64,000 bases of DNA from Rhodoferax sp. (GTDB taxonomy: Bacteria > Pseudomonadota > Gammaproteobacteria > Burkholderiales > Burkholderiaceae_C): contig NZ_JAQTWL010000002.1 of assembly GCF_028689295.1 (NCBI RefSeq), positions 1 to 64,000 of the forward strand, in the 5' to 3' direction. A program made the position numbers and the translations under genes. Under the pieces are notes generated by a model. The model saw only the letters and a list, made by a program, of their open reading frames with translations, was not told where the DNA came from and ran no database searches. Positions 7,247-17,118 of the stretch are shown one piece after another. Position 1 is the stretch's first letter, and every line of letters starts with the position of its first letter.

Positions 7247-8854
7247 TTATGCCTTACGGCGTAACACGATCCGCATCGCACCATGACCCAGCACGCCGAG
7301 CAAGGTCAGCAGCACGAGACTCCAACCCAACTTGTCAAGCAGCGGGTTGGCACCACTGCCTGGCATATAAATGCCAGGCAAGCCAGCCAGGCGGCCGTCC
7401 TTGGCGTGGCATTCCACACAGCCCAGTGCCTTTTCCTTGGGCGCGACCATGTGGGTGATGGGCCAGTCCATTTGGGTCTTGATGAAGCCAAACTTGCCAG
7501 AATAGGGCACGCCCGACACTTTCACGCCGGCCTCAAGGGCCTTGTCCCACTCCAGGTTTTTCCAGTAACCGGTGTCATCATTGCCCGCAGTGTGCGGGGT
7601 CAGCAGGGTCAGGTTGACCGTGTCGTAGGGCTGTTTGCCGCCAAAACGCTTGACTGGCCAGATCATCGACTTGCCGTCAGTCGGGCTGCCCCCCAGCGTG
7701 TTGATACGGGTCACGTCCGCGTTCACATCAAGCTTGTCGGTCTTCAGTGTGTAGTTGACCTGGCCATTGAACCACACATAGACCGGTTTGACGTTCTCGG
7801 CCAGGATGAAGTCGCCCTTGCGCGATTCATAGGTGAGGCGGCCCTTGGCATCCTTCTTCTCAATATGCTTGCCGTTGGCATCACGCTGGCCAGCGGTGGA
7901 CCAGTCCCAGTTCATCTTGGTGGCAATACCGCCGCGGGCAAACTCAGGGATATGGCAGGTCTGGCAGGCCAGTTTGGTGGCATGCTGGTTCAGGCGAGCC
8001 TCTTGCTTGTGCGGGCCGTTGCCGTGGCAGGAGACGCAGGTTTCAGGGGTGCCACTGTCTGCGGCACCGCGCAGGTGGGCACCCTTGGCTTCTTTGGCCG
8101 TGGGGGTGTAGCGGCTCCCGGCCACGTCGTGGCTGGAGGTCCTGTGGCAGGTGCCGCAGGTGAAGTCAAGACCAGAGGCATCCATGTGCACATCGAGTTC
8201 TTTCTCCGGGGCTGCCAAAGAACTGTCCATGTCGCCATGCTTGACACCGTCACCGCCCCCGCCATTGAAATGGCATGAGCCGCAGGTATCACGGCTGGAC
8301 TTACCCACTTTCTGGGCAATTTTGGTGAGATCAATGGCTTTCAGGATCTTGCCTGATCCCGGCGGAAATTCCATGTCCTTGGTGACGACGTTGCCGGCCA
8401 GTCCAGACGGTTTCTTGTAGTTGCCGGTGGTGTCATGGCAAACCACGCAGTCCACGTTTTCTTCCGAGGTGAAGTCAAAGCTGGCATCTTTCCAGCCGTA
8501 ACCCACGTGACAACTGTTGCACGCCGCTTCGTTGGAGGCAATGGAAATGCAGAAGTTGTTGACGACGTTTTTCTTGCCGAGCAACTGGTCGGTTTCGGGA
8601 TTTTTGTATTCCCATTTCCAGTGCTTGGTACGGTGGATCTGGCCTGCTGCCTCGGTATGGCACGTCAGGCAGGCCTTGGTGACCTCTGGCCCGGAGGCAA
8701 ACTCGCGCTGCAGCGCTTCAAACTTGGTGTGGTCGGCTGTGGTATTGAGCTTGACTGGCTTAGTCTCCTCAGCACTGGCTAAGCCCAATGCTGAGAATCC
8801 CATCCAACTGGCTAAACAGACCGCTAACGCGACACGGGTTGACTTGGACATCAT
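7247..8854 (-). CDS. Octaheme cytochrome c, tetrathionate reductase family
   Basis: A 535-residue exported multiheme cytochrome with exactly eight CxxCH sites: Cys62-His66, 112-116, 136-140, 191-195, 233-237, 273-277, 297-301 and, after a 180-residue heme-free stretch, 479-483. The N-terminus is a signal peptide (about 1-28), and the C-terminus has a membrane anchor at about 508-530 followed by RRKA. Heme number and spacing fit the octaheme tetrathionate reductase (Otr) family, whose Shewanella member reduces tetrathionate and also nitrite and hydroxylamine, with an unusual lysine-ligated catalytic heme. The C-terminal anchor suggests attachment to the cytoplasmic membrane near the cytochrome b. 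It is the first gene of the operon; FNR-like and Fur-like sites lie upstream. Substrate in this organism is inferred, not shown. Confidence 0.85.
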   Translation of the reverse strand: MMSKSTRVALAVCLASWMGFSALGLASAEETKPVKLNTTADHTKFEALQREFASGPEVTKACLTCHTEAAGQIHRTKHWKWEYKNPETDQLLGKKNVVNNFCISIASNEAACNSCHVGYGWKDASFDFTSEENVDCVVCHDTTGNYKKPSGLAGNVVTKDMEFPPGSGKILKAIDLTKIAQKVGKSSRDTCGSCHFNGGGGDGVKHGDMDSSLAAPEKELDVHMDASGLDFTCGTCHRTSSHDVAGSRYTPTAKEAKGAHLRGAADSGTPETCVSCHGNGPHKQEARLNQHATKLACQTCHIPEFARGGIATKMNWDWSTAGQRDANGKHIEKKDAKGRLTYESRKGDFILAENVKPVYVWFNGQVNYTLKTDKLDVNADVTRINTLGGSPTDGKSMIWPVKRFGGKQPYDTVNLTLLTPHTAGNDDTGYWKNLEWDKALEAGVKVSGVPYSGKFGFIKTQMDWPITHMVAPKEKALGCVECHAKDGRLAGLPGIYMPGSGANPLLDKLGWSLVLLTLLGVLGHGAMRIVLRRKA

Positions 8855-8895
8855 CTGCGACCTTTCGTCATTTAGTTTTTAATATTCGAAACTAA

Positions 8896-8910
8896 TGATA
8901 AGTATTCTCA
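8896..8910 (-). promoter_or_regulatory. Fur-like 7-1-7 box upstream of the octaheme operon
   Basis: TGATAAGTATTCTCA matches the Fur 7-1-7 core (TGATAAT-N-ATTATCA) at 12 of 14 arm positions. It lies 42 bp upstream of the octaheme start codon, roughly where a -10 region would fall. By-eye match; function is inferred. Confidence 0.4.
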
Positions 8911-8931
8911 TGACCTTCATATCGTTACTCT

Positions 8932-8945
8932 TTGATAAAAGTCAA
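8932..8945 (-). promoter_or_regulatory. FNR/Anr-like box upstream of the octaheme operon
   Basis: TTGATAAAAGTCAA matches the FNR consensus TTGAT-N4-ATCAA at 9 of 10 positions. Its centre at 8938.5 would be near -41.5 if transcription starts around 8897, the classical activating position. It implies expression without oxygen, which suits a tetrathionate-reductase-like enzyme. Confidence 0.5.
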
Positions 8946-9069
8946 TGAAACATAGGGAAAACCCTAGGCTTCGGACTCTAACCACAAAGCCTGAATCCGG
9001 ACTGATGCGCTGCAAGCGTTGTCGTCCGGCTGCGATCTGGCGCAATTGGTTTGTCGGCACAATGGCGGC

Positions 9070-10794
9070 ATGACTGAGACTTCTATTCCCCAAATCGGTG
9101 GCCACCTGCTGGTGCAGTGCCTGGTCGCACAAGGCGTTACGCACGCGTTTGGCGTGCCGGGCGAGAGCTATCTGGCGGTGCTCGACGGTTTCTACCGCTA
9201 TCGCGACCAGATCAGCTTCATCATCAACCGGCAGGAAGGTGGTGCGGCCTTCATGGCGGAGGCGCAAGGCAAGCTCACCGGGCGCCCAGGCGTGTGTTTT
9301 GTCACACGCGGGCCAGGTGCCACCAACGCCTCGATCGGTGTGCATACCGCGTTTCAGGATTCCACGCCGATGGTGCTGTTCGTCGGCGACGTGGCCAGTG
9401 ACACACGCGACCGAGAGGCATTTCAGGAAGTGGATTATCAGAGCTTTTTTGGGCCAAGTACCAAGGGTTTTGCCAAGCGCGTGGAGCGCGTTGACGATGT
9501 GGCCCGGATCCCGGAGTACGTGGCGCGCGCCTTCGCCACCGCCATGAACGGCCGGCCCGGCCCGGTGGTGCTGGTGCTACCCGAAGACATGCTGATCCAA
9601 GCCGTGTTGGTGAACCCGCTCACCGGCGCGTTGCCCGCGGCCCTGCCGTATGTGCCTGCCGTTGAGTGCCATCCGGGCAGTGAGCCTTTGTCAAAATTGC
9701 GTGAGGCGCTGTTGCAGGCGCAACGTCCGCTGGTGATCGCGGGCGGCCCGGCTTGGTCGCCTGAAGCGGCTCAAGCACTGCAGCGTTTTGTTGAAAAATG
9801 GCAACTTCCGGTGGCCAATGCCTTCAGGTTTCAGGACACCTTTGACAACCACCACCCGCTCTATGCGGGCGATGTGGGCATTGGCATCAACCCCAAGCTG
9901 GCGGCGCGCATTCAGGACAGTGACCTGATTTTGTCCCTTGGCCCCCGCCTCGGTGAGATGACCACGGGCGGCTACTCCCTGATAGAAGCCCCGCTGCCCA
10001 AACAAAAGCTGGTGCACATCCATGCCAGTGGTGAAGAGCTCAACCGGGTGTTTCAGGCGCATCTGGCGATCCAGGCCAGTCCGGCACAGGCCGCACTGGC
10101 ACTGGCTGGCCTGCCTGCACCTGATGACGTGCCATGGGCAGGCTGGGCGCGAGACTGTCACGCCGACTATCTGGCCAATCTGGTGCCGCAGCCCCTGCCG
10201 GGCTTGATCGACATGCCCGCCGTGGTTGCGACGCTGCAAAAGCATTTGCCTGTCGATGCCGTGGTGACCAATGGGGCGGGTAATTTTGCCAGTTGGGTGC
10301 ATCGCTTCTATCGTTACCACGGCTGGGCCAAAGGCTGCAAAACGCAGCTTGCACCCACCAACGGCGCCATGGGCTATGGCGTGCCGGCCGGCATTGCCGC
10401 GGCCATCATCACCGGCCGGCTGGCCTTCACCATTGCCGGTGATGGCGACTTTTTGATGAACGGGCAGGAGTTGGCCACCGCCGTGCAATATGGCGCCAAA
10501 ACCGTCATCGTGCTGCTCAACAACGGCATGTTTGGCACCATTCGCATGCACCAGGAGCGAGAGTACCCGCAGCGCGTGGCGGGCACGTCATTGGCCAACC
10601 CAAACTTTTGCGCGCTGGCCCAGGCCTACGGCTACGCCGCAGAACGCATCACGCGTACCGATGAATTTGAGCCGGCTTTGCTGGCCGCGTTGCAGCGCGC
10701 GCAGGGCACGCTGATCGAGGTCATGCTGGACCCGCAGGTGATCAGCACGCGCGGCACGCTGGACGCCATCACGCGGGCTGCGCTGGAACGGTAA
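9070..10794 (+). CDS. Thiamine-diphosphate enzyme, acetolactate-synthase-like
   Basis: A 574-residue ThDP-dependent enzyme with the three domains of the acetolactate synthase/pyruvate oxidase group. Visible marks are the catalytic Glu56 in NRQEGG, which activates the cofactor, the GDG motif at about 457-459, and the NN pair at about 483-484 that completes the Mg-ThDP site. The start at 9070 (MTETSIPQ) is preferred to an upstream in-frame codon at 9019, because family members begin just before the QIGGHLLVQ segment. No small regulatory subunit (ilvH) follows, so it is probably not the biosynthetic acetolactate synthase; a decarboxylase or a catabolic carboligase of a 2-oxo acid is equally possible. 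It stands alone and ends at a shared terminator. Confidence 0.75.
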   Translation: MTETSIPQIGGHLLVQCLVAQGVTHAFGVPGESYLAVLDGFYRYRDQISFIINRQEGGAAFMAEAQGKLTGRPGVCFVTRGPGATNASIGVHTAFQDSTPMVLFVGDVASDTRDREAFQEVDYQSFFGPSTKGFAKRVERVDDVARIPEYVARAFATAMNGRPGPVVLVLPEDMLIQAVLVNPLTGALPAALPYVPAVECHPGSEPLSKLREALLQAQRPLVIAGGPAWSPEAAQALQRFVEKWQLPVANAFRFQDTFDNHHPLYAGDVGIGINPKLAARIQDSDLILSLGPRLGEMTTGGYSLIEAPLPKQKLVHIHASGEELNRVFQAHLAIQASPAQAALALAGLPAPDDVPWAGWARDCHADYLANLVPQPLPGLIDMPAVVATLQKHLPVDAVVTNGAGNFASWVHRFYRYHGWAKGCKTQLAPTNGAMGYGVPAGIAAAIITGRLAFTIAGDGDFLMNGQELATAVQYGAKTVIVLLNNGMFGTIRMHQEREYPQRVAGTSLANPNFCALAQAYGYAAERITRTDEFEPALLAALQRAQGTLIEVMLDPQVISTRGTLDAITRAALER

Positions 10795-10858
10795 GAAGAA
10801 AGGCGCTGACCAGCTTATCAAACCTGGCATTTCTTTCACTCGAAAAACGGGAGCCAAA

Positions 10859-10882
10859 AAAAGCCAGCTTGCGCTGGCTTTT
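10859..10882. terminator. Bidirectional rho-independent terminator
   Basis: Perfect 10-bp stem AAAAGCCAGC / GCTGGCTTTT with a TTGC loop, and A and T tracts on both sides. It lies between the convergent ThDP enzyme gene and the dipeptide transporter operon and can stop both transcripts. Confidence 0.85.
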
Positions 10883-10900
10883 CAATGAAGCTGGAAAGAC

Positions 10901-12526
10901 TTATTTGGCCATATCGACACCGTAGAACACGTGGGTGCCAAACGGGCTGATCTTGAAGTCGATCACTTCCTTTCGGACAGGTTTTAGCGCCACCGCGTGC
11001 GCAATGGTGAACCAGGGTGCCTGCTGTTTGAACACCACCTGGGCTTGTTCGTAAAGCTTGGTGCGTTCAGCCTGGTTGGAGGTCACCTTGGCCTTCTGGA
11101 TCAGGTCTTCGAACGGCTGGTAGCAGAACTTGGCCACGTTGGAGCCATTGGTCTTGGCCGAGGCGCAACCCAGCAGCACGTTCAGGAAGTTGTCCGGGTC
11201 GCCGTTGTCGCCGGTCCAGCCCAGCATGCCCATCTGGTGCTCGCCAGCCTGCATGCGCTTGCGGTACTCGCCCCATTCAAAGCTCTTGATCTCAGCCTTG
11301 ATGCCTACCTTGGCCAGGTCAGCCTGCATCAGCTCGGCAATGCGTTTGGCGTTGGGGTTATAGGGGCGCTGCACCGGCATGGCCCACAGGTCGGTGGTGA
11401 AACCGTTGGCCAGACCCGCTTCAGCCAGTAGTTTTTTGGCGGCTGCCACGTCATACATGTCGTCTTTGACCGACTTGTTGTATGACCACATGGTGGGCGG
11501 AATCGGGTTGGTGGCTGGCACGCCGGTACCCAGATAAACGGCATCGACAATGGCTTTTTTGTTGATCGCCATGTTCACCGCCTTGCGCACACGCAGGTCG
11601 TCAAACGGCTTTTTGGTGGTGTTGTAGGCGAGGTAACCCACGTTCAGGCCGGGTTTTTCCAGGACCGTGACTTTGGCATCCTTGCGCATGGCAGGCACGT
11701 CAGCCGGGTTGGGGTAGGGCATGACATGGCATTCGCCTTTTTGCAGCTTGGCCCAGCGCACCGACGCGTCGGGCGTGATGGCAAAAACCAGATCGTCGAT
11801 CTTGGCCTTGCCAGCCCAGTATTGCGGGAATGCCTTGTAGCGGATCAGCGCATCCTTTTGGTATTGCACCAGGGTGAACGGGCCGGTGCCCAGGGGTTCC
11901 TGGTCGATTTTTTCGGGGGTGCCAGCCTTGAGCATGGCAATGGCGTATTCCTTGGATTGCACGCCATTGTGCGGCATGGCCATGTTGGCCAGGAACGGTG
12001 CTTCGGGTGCGTTCAGCGTGATCTTGACGGTGTAGTCATCAACCTTGTCCACCGACTTGAGCAACTTGGGCATGTCCATGTCATCAAAGTACGAGTGGTT
12101 GGAACTGGTGACCTTGAAGTAGGGGTCGTTCTTTATCCACTGGCGCTCGATCGAGAAAATGAAGTCGTCGGCATTGAAGTCGCGTGTGGGCTTGAAGTTT
12201 TTGTTGCTGTGGAACTTCACCCCTTTGCGCAGGTGAAAGGTATATTCCTTGCCATCCTTGGAGATGTCCCAGCTTTGCGCCAGGGCAGGCAACACCTTTG
12301 TGCCGCCACGCTCGAATTGCACCGGGGTGTCATAGATTTGCACGCCAGCATCAAACGAGGTACCCGTGGTGTTGATGCCGGGGTAAAAGTTTTCAGGGCT
12401 GCCTTCAGAGCAATACACCAGCGTCTTGGCGCCAGCCTGGCTCACGGCCAGCAGCGCAGGCAGTGCCAGGGCACATAGCGCCGCGCGCTTGAGCGCAAAT
12501 GTGCGCCTTGATTTCAAAACAGTCAT
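10901..12526 (-). CDS. dppA: Dipeptide ABC transporter, substrate-binding protein (DppA-like)
   Basis: A 541-residue periplasmic solute-binding protein of family 5 (peptide/nickel). It has a signal peptide at about 1-33 with a basic start and AGA cleavage region, then the family hallmarks: a YCSEGSPENFYPG start with the dipeptide-binding-type Cys, the VQIYDTPVQFERG segment, and the YTFHLRKGVKFHSN motif. A strong ribosome binding site (TAGGAGT) precedes the ATG at 12526. It is the last gene of the operon, after both permeases and both ATPases; in enterobacterial dpp it is the first. Substrate is probably dipeptides, possibly also heme or 5-aminolevulinate as in some DppA proteins. Confidence 0.85.
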   Translation of the reverse strand: MTVLKSRRTFALKRAALCALALPALLAVSQAGAKTLVYCSEGSPENFYPGINTTGTSFDAGVQIYDTPVQFERGGTKVLPALAQSWDISKDGKEYTFHLRKGVKFHSNKNFKPTRDFNADDFIFSIERQWIKNDPYFKVTSSNHSYFDDMDMPKLLKSVDKVDDYTVKITLNAPEAPFLANMAMPHNGVQSKEYAIAMLKAGTPEKIDQEPLGTGPFTLVQYQKDALIRYKAFPQYWAGKAKIDDLVFAITPDASVRWAKLQKGECHVMPYPNPADVPAMRKDAKVTVLEKPGLNVGYLAYNTTKKPFDDLRVRKAVNMAINKKAIVDAVYLGTGVPATNPIPPTMWSYNKSVKDDMYDVAAAKKLLAEAGLANGFTTDLWAMPVQRPYNPNAKRIAELMQADLAKVGIKAEIKSFEWGEYRKRMQAGEHQMGMLGWTGDNGDPDNFLNVLLGCASAKTNGSNVAKFCYQPFEDLIQKAKVTSNQAERTKLYEQAQVVFKQQAPWFTIAHAVALKPVRKEVIDFKISPFGTHVFYGVDMAK

Positions 12527-12544
12527 CTTGTGGACTCCTACAGG

Positions 12545-13566
12545 TTAATGCTGCGCTGCAGCGGGTTGGATAAATTGTTCAGCCAGATGACAAGCCACTT
12601 GCCTGCCAGCCAGCATGCGCAACACCGGGCGTTCATTGTGGCACTGTGCCGTCACGTGCGGGCAGCGCGTCGAAAACACACAACCGCTGGGTGGATTCAA
12701 AGGCGAGGGCAATTCACCCGTGAGCACGATGCGCTGCTTGGCGGCACCGGTGCCGACAATGCCGGGCGTGGAAGCCAGCAGCGCCTGCGTGTAGGGGTGC
12801 AGTGGCTGCGCAAAAACGGTTTTCTTCTCGCCCTGTTCGACCGCATGGCCGAGGTACATCACCAGCACATCGTGGGCAATGTGGCGCACCACGCCGAGGT
12901 CGTGCGAGATGAACAAATAGGCCAGGCCCAGCTCCTGTTGCAAGTCGGCGAGCAGGTTGAGCACTTGCGCCTGGATCGACACGTCGAGCGCCGACACCGG
13001 CTCGTCAGCCACGATCAGTGCGGGCTTGAGCATCAGCGCGCGGGCAATGGCGATGCGCTGGCGCTGGCCGCCGGAAAACATGTGCGGGTAGCGATCGTAA
13101 TGCTCGGGGCGCAAGCCCACCAGCGCCAGCATGGCGCGGGCCTGCTCGGCGCGAGTCTTGGTGTCCAGCGTGGTATTGATTTCCAGCGGCGCCTCCAGGA
13201 TGGCGCCGATTTTCTTGCGCGGATTGAGCGAGCCAAAAGGGTTCTGGAACACCAGTTGCACCGTGCGTCGCAAGGCATGACGCTCGGCTGCGCTGGCCTT
13301 GACCACGTCAACACCACCCAGCGACAACTCGCCGGAAGTGGGCACCTCGATCAATGACACCATGCGTGCCAGGGTGGATTTGCCACAGCCGGACTCACCC
13401 ACCACGGCCAGTGTTTTGCCCGGCAGCACGGTGAACGACACGCCGCTGACCGCTTGCAGATGGTCGGCCGGGTGCATGAAACCCCGGCTGATTTTGTAAA
13501 CCTGTTTCAGGTCGCGGGCCACCACCACGGGTGCTGCGGTTGGTTCAGTCGTGTTGTCGGGCAGGC

Positions 13567-13570
<4 letters not shown>
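12545..13570 (-). CDS. dppF: Dipeptide ABC transporter ATP-binding protein DppF-like
   Basis: A 341-residue ATPase subunit with Walker [10 protein letters not shown], signature FSGGQRQR and Walker B LIVADEP, followed by the C-terminal oligopeptide/dipeptide transporter domain with clustered cysteines (CVFSTRCPH), which in this family can hold an iron-sulfur cluster. The start at 13570 is chosen because its ATG overlaps the stop codon of the preceding ATPase gene (ATGA), indicating translational coupling; a frame extending to 13621 would lie entirely inside that gene. It forms a heterodimer with the DppD-like subunit. Confidence 0.85.
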
Positions 13571-14538
<968 letters not shown>

Positions 14539-14550
14539 AAATTGACTTTG

Positions 14551-15447
14551 TCAACGTTTGAGTTTGGGGTCAAACGCGTCGCGCAGGCCGTCACCCAGCA
14601 GGTTGAAGGCCAGCACGGTGATCAAAATGGCCAGGCCGGGGAAGGTGACGACCCACCAGGCGCGCAGCACAAACTCGCGCGCGTCGGCCAGCATGGTGCC
14701 CCACTCGGGCGACGGTGGTTGTGCCCCCAGTCCCAGAAAGCCTAAAGCGGCGGCGTCCAGAATGGCAGCCGAGATGCCAAGCGAGGCTTGCACGATGAGT
14801 GGTGCCGTGCAATTGGGCAGCACCTCGTTGAACATCAGGCGCAGGTGGCCAGCGCCGTTCATGCGTGCTGCGGTCACATAGTCGCGGCTCATTTCGGTGA
14901 TGACGGCCGCCCGTGTGATGCGCACGTAATGCGGCAACACCACCACGGCCACCGCCAGCATGGCGTTCATGAGTCCAGGGCCCAAAATGGCCACGATCAC
15001 AATTGCCAGCAGCAGGCTGGGCAGCGTCAGGATGATGTCCATCAGCCGCATCACCGCCACTTCGAAGATGCCGCGAAAGTAGCCCGCAGTCAGGCCCAGC
15101 ACGGTGCCCAGCACCACCGACAGCGCCACCACGGCCAGGCCAATGGCCAATGACAGGCGGGCGCCATGAATCAGTCGCGACAAAATATCGCGGCCAATGG
15201 CATCGGTGCCGAGCCAGTGCGCGTTGGAGCCGCCAGTCTGCCAGGCCGGCGGCGTTAAAAAGACGCTGGGGTCGGTGTCGTTGGGCGCATAGGGTGCAAT
15301 CCAGGGCGCAAACGCGGCCATCAGCAGCACCGCCAGCACAATGACCAGGCCCGCCACCGCGCCTTTGTTGGAACTGAAATAGTCCCAGAACTCGCGCAAG
15401 CGGTGCGGCGGCTCGATCAGGGCAGGAGTGTCGGCAAGGGTGGTCAT
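14551..15447 (-). CDS. dppC: Dipeptide ABC transporter permease DppC-like
   Basis: A 298-residue inner-membrane permease. An N-terminal cytoplasmic stretch ends in a first helix at about 32-54. The usual periplasmic loop with WLGTDAIGRDILSRLIHGAR follows, then the core helices and the EAA-type coupling loop (about 195-215). It starts 10 bp downstream of the dppB stop. It pairs with DppB to form the translocation channel. Confidence 0.88.
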   Translation of the reverse strand: MTTLADTPALIEPPHRLREFWDYFSSNKGAVAGLVIVLAVLLMAAFAPWIAPYAPNDTDPSVFLTPPAWQTGGSNAHWLGTDAIGRDILSRLIHGARLSLAIGLAVVALSVVLGTVLGLTAGYFRGIFEVAVMRLMDIILTLPSLLLAIVIVAILGPGLMNAMLAVAVVVLPHYVRITRAAVITEMSRDYVTAARMNGAGHLRLMFNEVLPNCTAPLIVQASLGISAAILDAAALGFLGLGAQPPSPEWGTMLADAREFVLRAWWVVTFPGLAILITVLAFNLLGDGLRDAFDPKLKR

Positions 15448-15457
15448 GGTGGGGCTT

Positions 15458-16462
15458 TTAGTGCCGGATGCGCGGGTTGATGATGCCGTAGGTCACGTCC
15501 ACCAGCAGGTTGACGACCATGACCATGCCGCCCAGCAGCAACATGCCGCCCTGCAGCACGGGGTAGTCGCGCCGGCCGATGGCTTCGATCATCCATTTGC
15601 CCACGCCGGGCCACGAAAAAATGGTCTCGGTCAGGATGGCGCCGGTGAATAACACGCCCACCTGCAGGCCGATCACCGTGATCACCGGGATCAGCGCGTT
15701 GCGCAGCGCGTGCAGCGCCACCACCCGAAAATTGGACAAGCCCTTGGCACGCGCCGTGCGGATGTAGTCTTCGCCCAGCACTTCGAGCATGCTTGATCGC
15801 GTCATGCGGGCAATGACGGCGAGCGGGTTGGTGCCCAGCACAATGGTCGGCAGAATCAGGTGCGTGGCAGCGGACCAGAAGGCATCCATGTCGCCAGCCA
15901 GCCAGGTGTCGATCAGCAGGAAACCCGTTACCGGCTCAATGAAATACTGCACGGCGATGCGCCCGGACACCGGGGTCAGGTCGAGCTGCACCGAAAACAG
16001 CAGGATCAGCAGCAGGCCCCACCAGAAAATCGGCATCGAGTAGCCGGTGAGCGACACGCCCATGACGCCATGGTCCAGAATCGTATTGCGCTTGACCGCC
16101 GCCAGGATGCCCGCCGGGATGCCAATGATCAGCGCGAACAAAATGGCACACACCGCCAGCTCGATGGTGGCCGGAAACAGCGCCATGAATTCATTGAGAA
16201 CGGGTTCATGGGTGATGATGGATTTGCCCAGATCGCCTTGCAGCACACGGCCAATGTAGATGCCGTATTGCACCAGCACCGGGCGGTCCAGGCCGTAGGC
16301 CTTGAGCAGTTCGGCATGGCGGGCGGCATCGATGCCGCGCTCGCCGGCCAGGGTTTCGATGGGGTCGCCCGGCACCATGCGGATCAGGAAGAACGCGACC
16401 AGTGTCATGCCGATGAAGGTGGGAATGATCAGGCTGAAACGGGTCAGAAAGAAACGGAGCAT
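15458..16462 (-). CDS. dppB: Dipeptide ABC transporter permease DppB-like
   Basis: A 334-residue permease and the first gene of the operon. It begins MLRFFLTRFSLIIPTFIGMT, typical for DppB/OppB. The MVPGDPIE motif around 29-36, six predicted membrane helices and the EDYIRTARAKGLS coupling loop support the call. A terminator at 16508-16531 separates it from the SWIB gene upstream, so its own promoter should lie between 16463 and 16507; I see no strong match there. Confidence 0.88.
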   Translation of the reverse strand: MLRFFLTRFSLIIPTFIGMTLVAFFLIRMVPGDPIETLAGERGIDAARHAELLKAYGLDRPVLVQYGIYIGRVLQGDLGKSIITHEPVLNEFMALFPATIELAVCAILFALIIGIPAGILAAVKRNTILDHGVMGVSLTGYSMPIFWWGLLLILLFSVQLDLTPVSGRIAVQYFIEPVTGFLLIDTWLAGDMDAFWSAATHLILPTIVLGTNPLAVIARMTRSSMLEVLGEDYIRTARAKGLSNFRVVALHALRNALIPVITVIGLQVGVLFTGAILTETIFSWPGVGKWMIEAIGRRDYPVLQGGMLLLGGMVMVVNLLVDVTYGIINPRIRH

Positions 16463-16507
16463 CGGCGAACGATTGGTGTTGTTGGGCAGAATGATGCCAC
16501 AAACAAA

Positions 16508-16531
16508 AGGCCGACTTGCGTCGGCCTTTCA
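16508..16531 (-). terminator. Rho-independent terminator of the SWIB gene
   Basis: Perfect 10-bp stem AAAGGCCGAC / GTCGGCCTTT with a TTGC loop. On the minus strand it is followed by a TTTTGTTT tract. It ends the SWIB-protein transcript before the dpp operon. Confidence 0.8.
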
Positions 16532-16550
16532 AACACTGCGCGGGGCAGAA

Positions 16551-17006
16551 TTATTTCAAATGTTTGCCGATCAGACCGGCCATTTCGAACATGGTGACTT
16601 GCGCCTTGCCAAAAACTTCCCTGAGCTTGGCATCGGCGTTGATCAGGCGTTTGTTGATGGCGTCTTGCAGTTTGTTGGCCTTGATATAGACCCACAGTTG
16701 CTTGACCACCTCGGTGCGCGGCAGCGGTTTGCCACCGACGATGGCAGCCAGCGCGGAGCTGGGCGTCATGGCTTTCATGAAAGCGGCGTTGACGGTGCGC
16801 TTGGCAGCAGGAGCTTTTTTGACTGCAGCCTTTTTGGCAGGAGCCGCTTTTTTGGCGGGCGCAGCCTTTTTGGCGGGCGCAGCAGCTTTTTTGGCGGCTA
16901 CCTTTTTAGCGGGTGCCGCAGCTTTTGCCGGGGCAGCTTTTTTAGCCGGTGCGGCTTTGGTAACAGGTGCCGCTTTTTTAGCTGGCGCTTTTTTTGCAGT
17001 TGCCAT
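16551..17006 (-). CDS. SWIB-domain protein with histone H1-like Ala/Lys/Pro tail
   Basis: A 151-residue protein in two parts. Residues 1 to about 73 are a low-complexity tail of AAPAKK-type repeats, resembling the C-terminal tail of histone H1 and bacterial H1-like proteins, and should bind DNA without sequence specificity. Residues about 75-150 form a SWIB/MDM2-like domain (PRTEVVKQLWVYIKANKLQD, DAKLREVFGK, MFEMAGLIGKHL). The start at 17006 is chosen because AAGGACA lies seven to nine bases upstream; the longer frame to 17096 adds an unlikely leader. It is probably a nucleoid-associated protein; its exact role is not known to me. A promoter and an overlapping palindrome lie upstream. Confidence 0.85.
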   Translation of the reverse strand: MATAKKAPAKKAAPVTKAAPAKKAAPAKAAAPAKKVAAKKAAAPAKKAAPAKKAAPAKKAAVKKAPAAKRTVNAAFMKAMTPSSALAAIVGGKPLPRTEVVKQLWVYIKANKLQDAINKRLINADAKLREVFGKAQVTMFEMAGLIGKHLK

Positions 17007-17077
17007 GTGAATGTCCTTTTGGTAGTTGATCAAACACCAGCAAAAAAAGATTGGCTGGTTGGAGGCGAATCCTACTG

Positions 17078-17118
17078 GAGAAATTAGCGTATTCATAGGG
17101 GGAAGACGCTAATTTCTC
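17078..17118. promoter_or_regulatory. Perfect 13-bp inverted repeat over the SWIB-gene promoter
   Basis: Arms GAGAAATTAGCGT (17078-17090) and ACGCTAATTTCTC (17106-17118) match perfectly around a 15-bp spacer. One arm overlaps the -35 and the other lies just past the -10 of the minus-strand promoter, as expected for a repressor operator. No T-run follows, so it is not a terminator. Confidence 0.6.
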
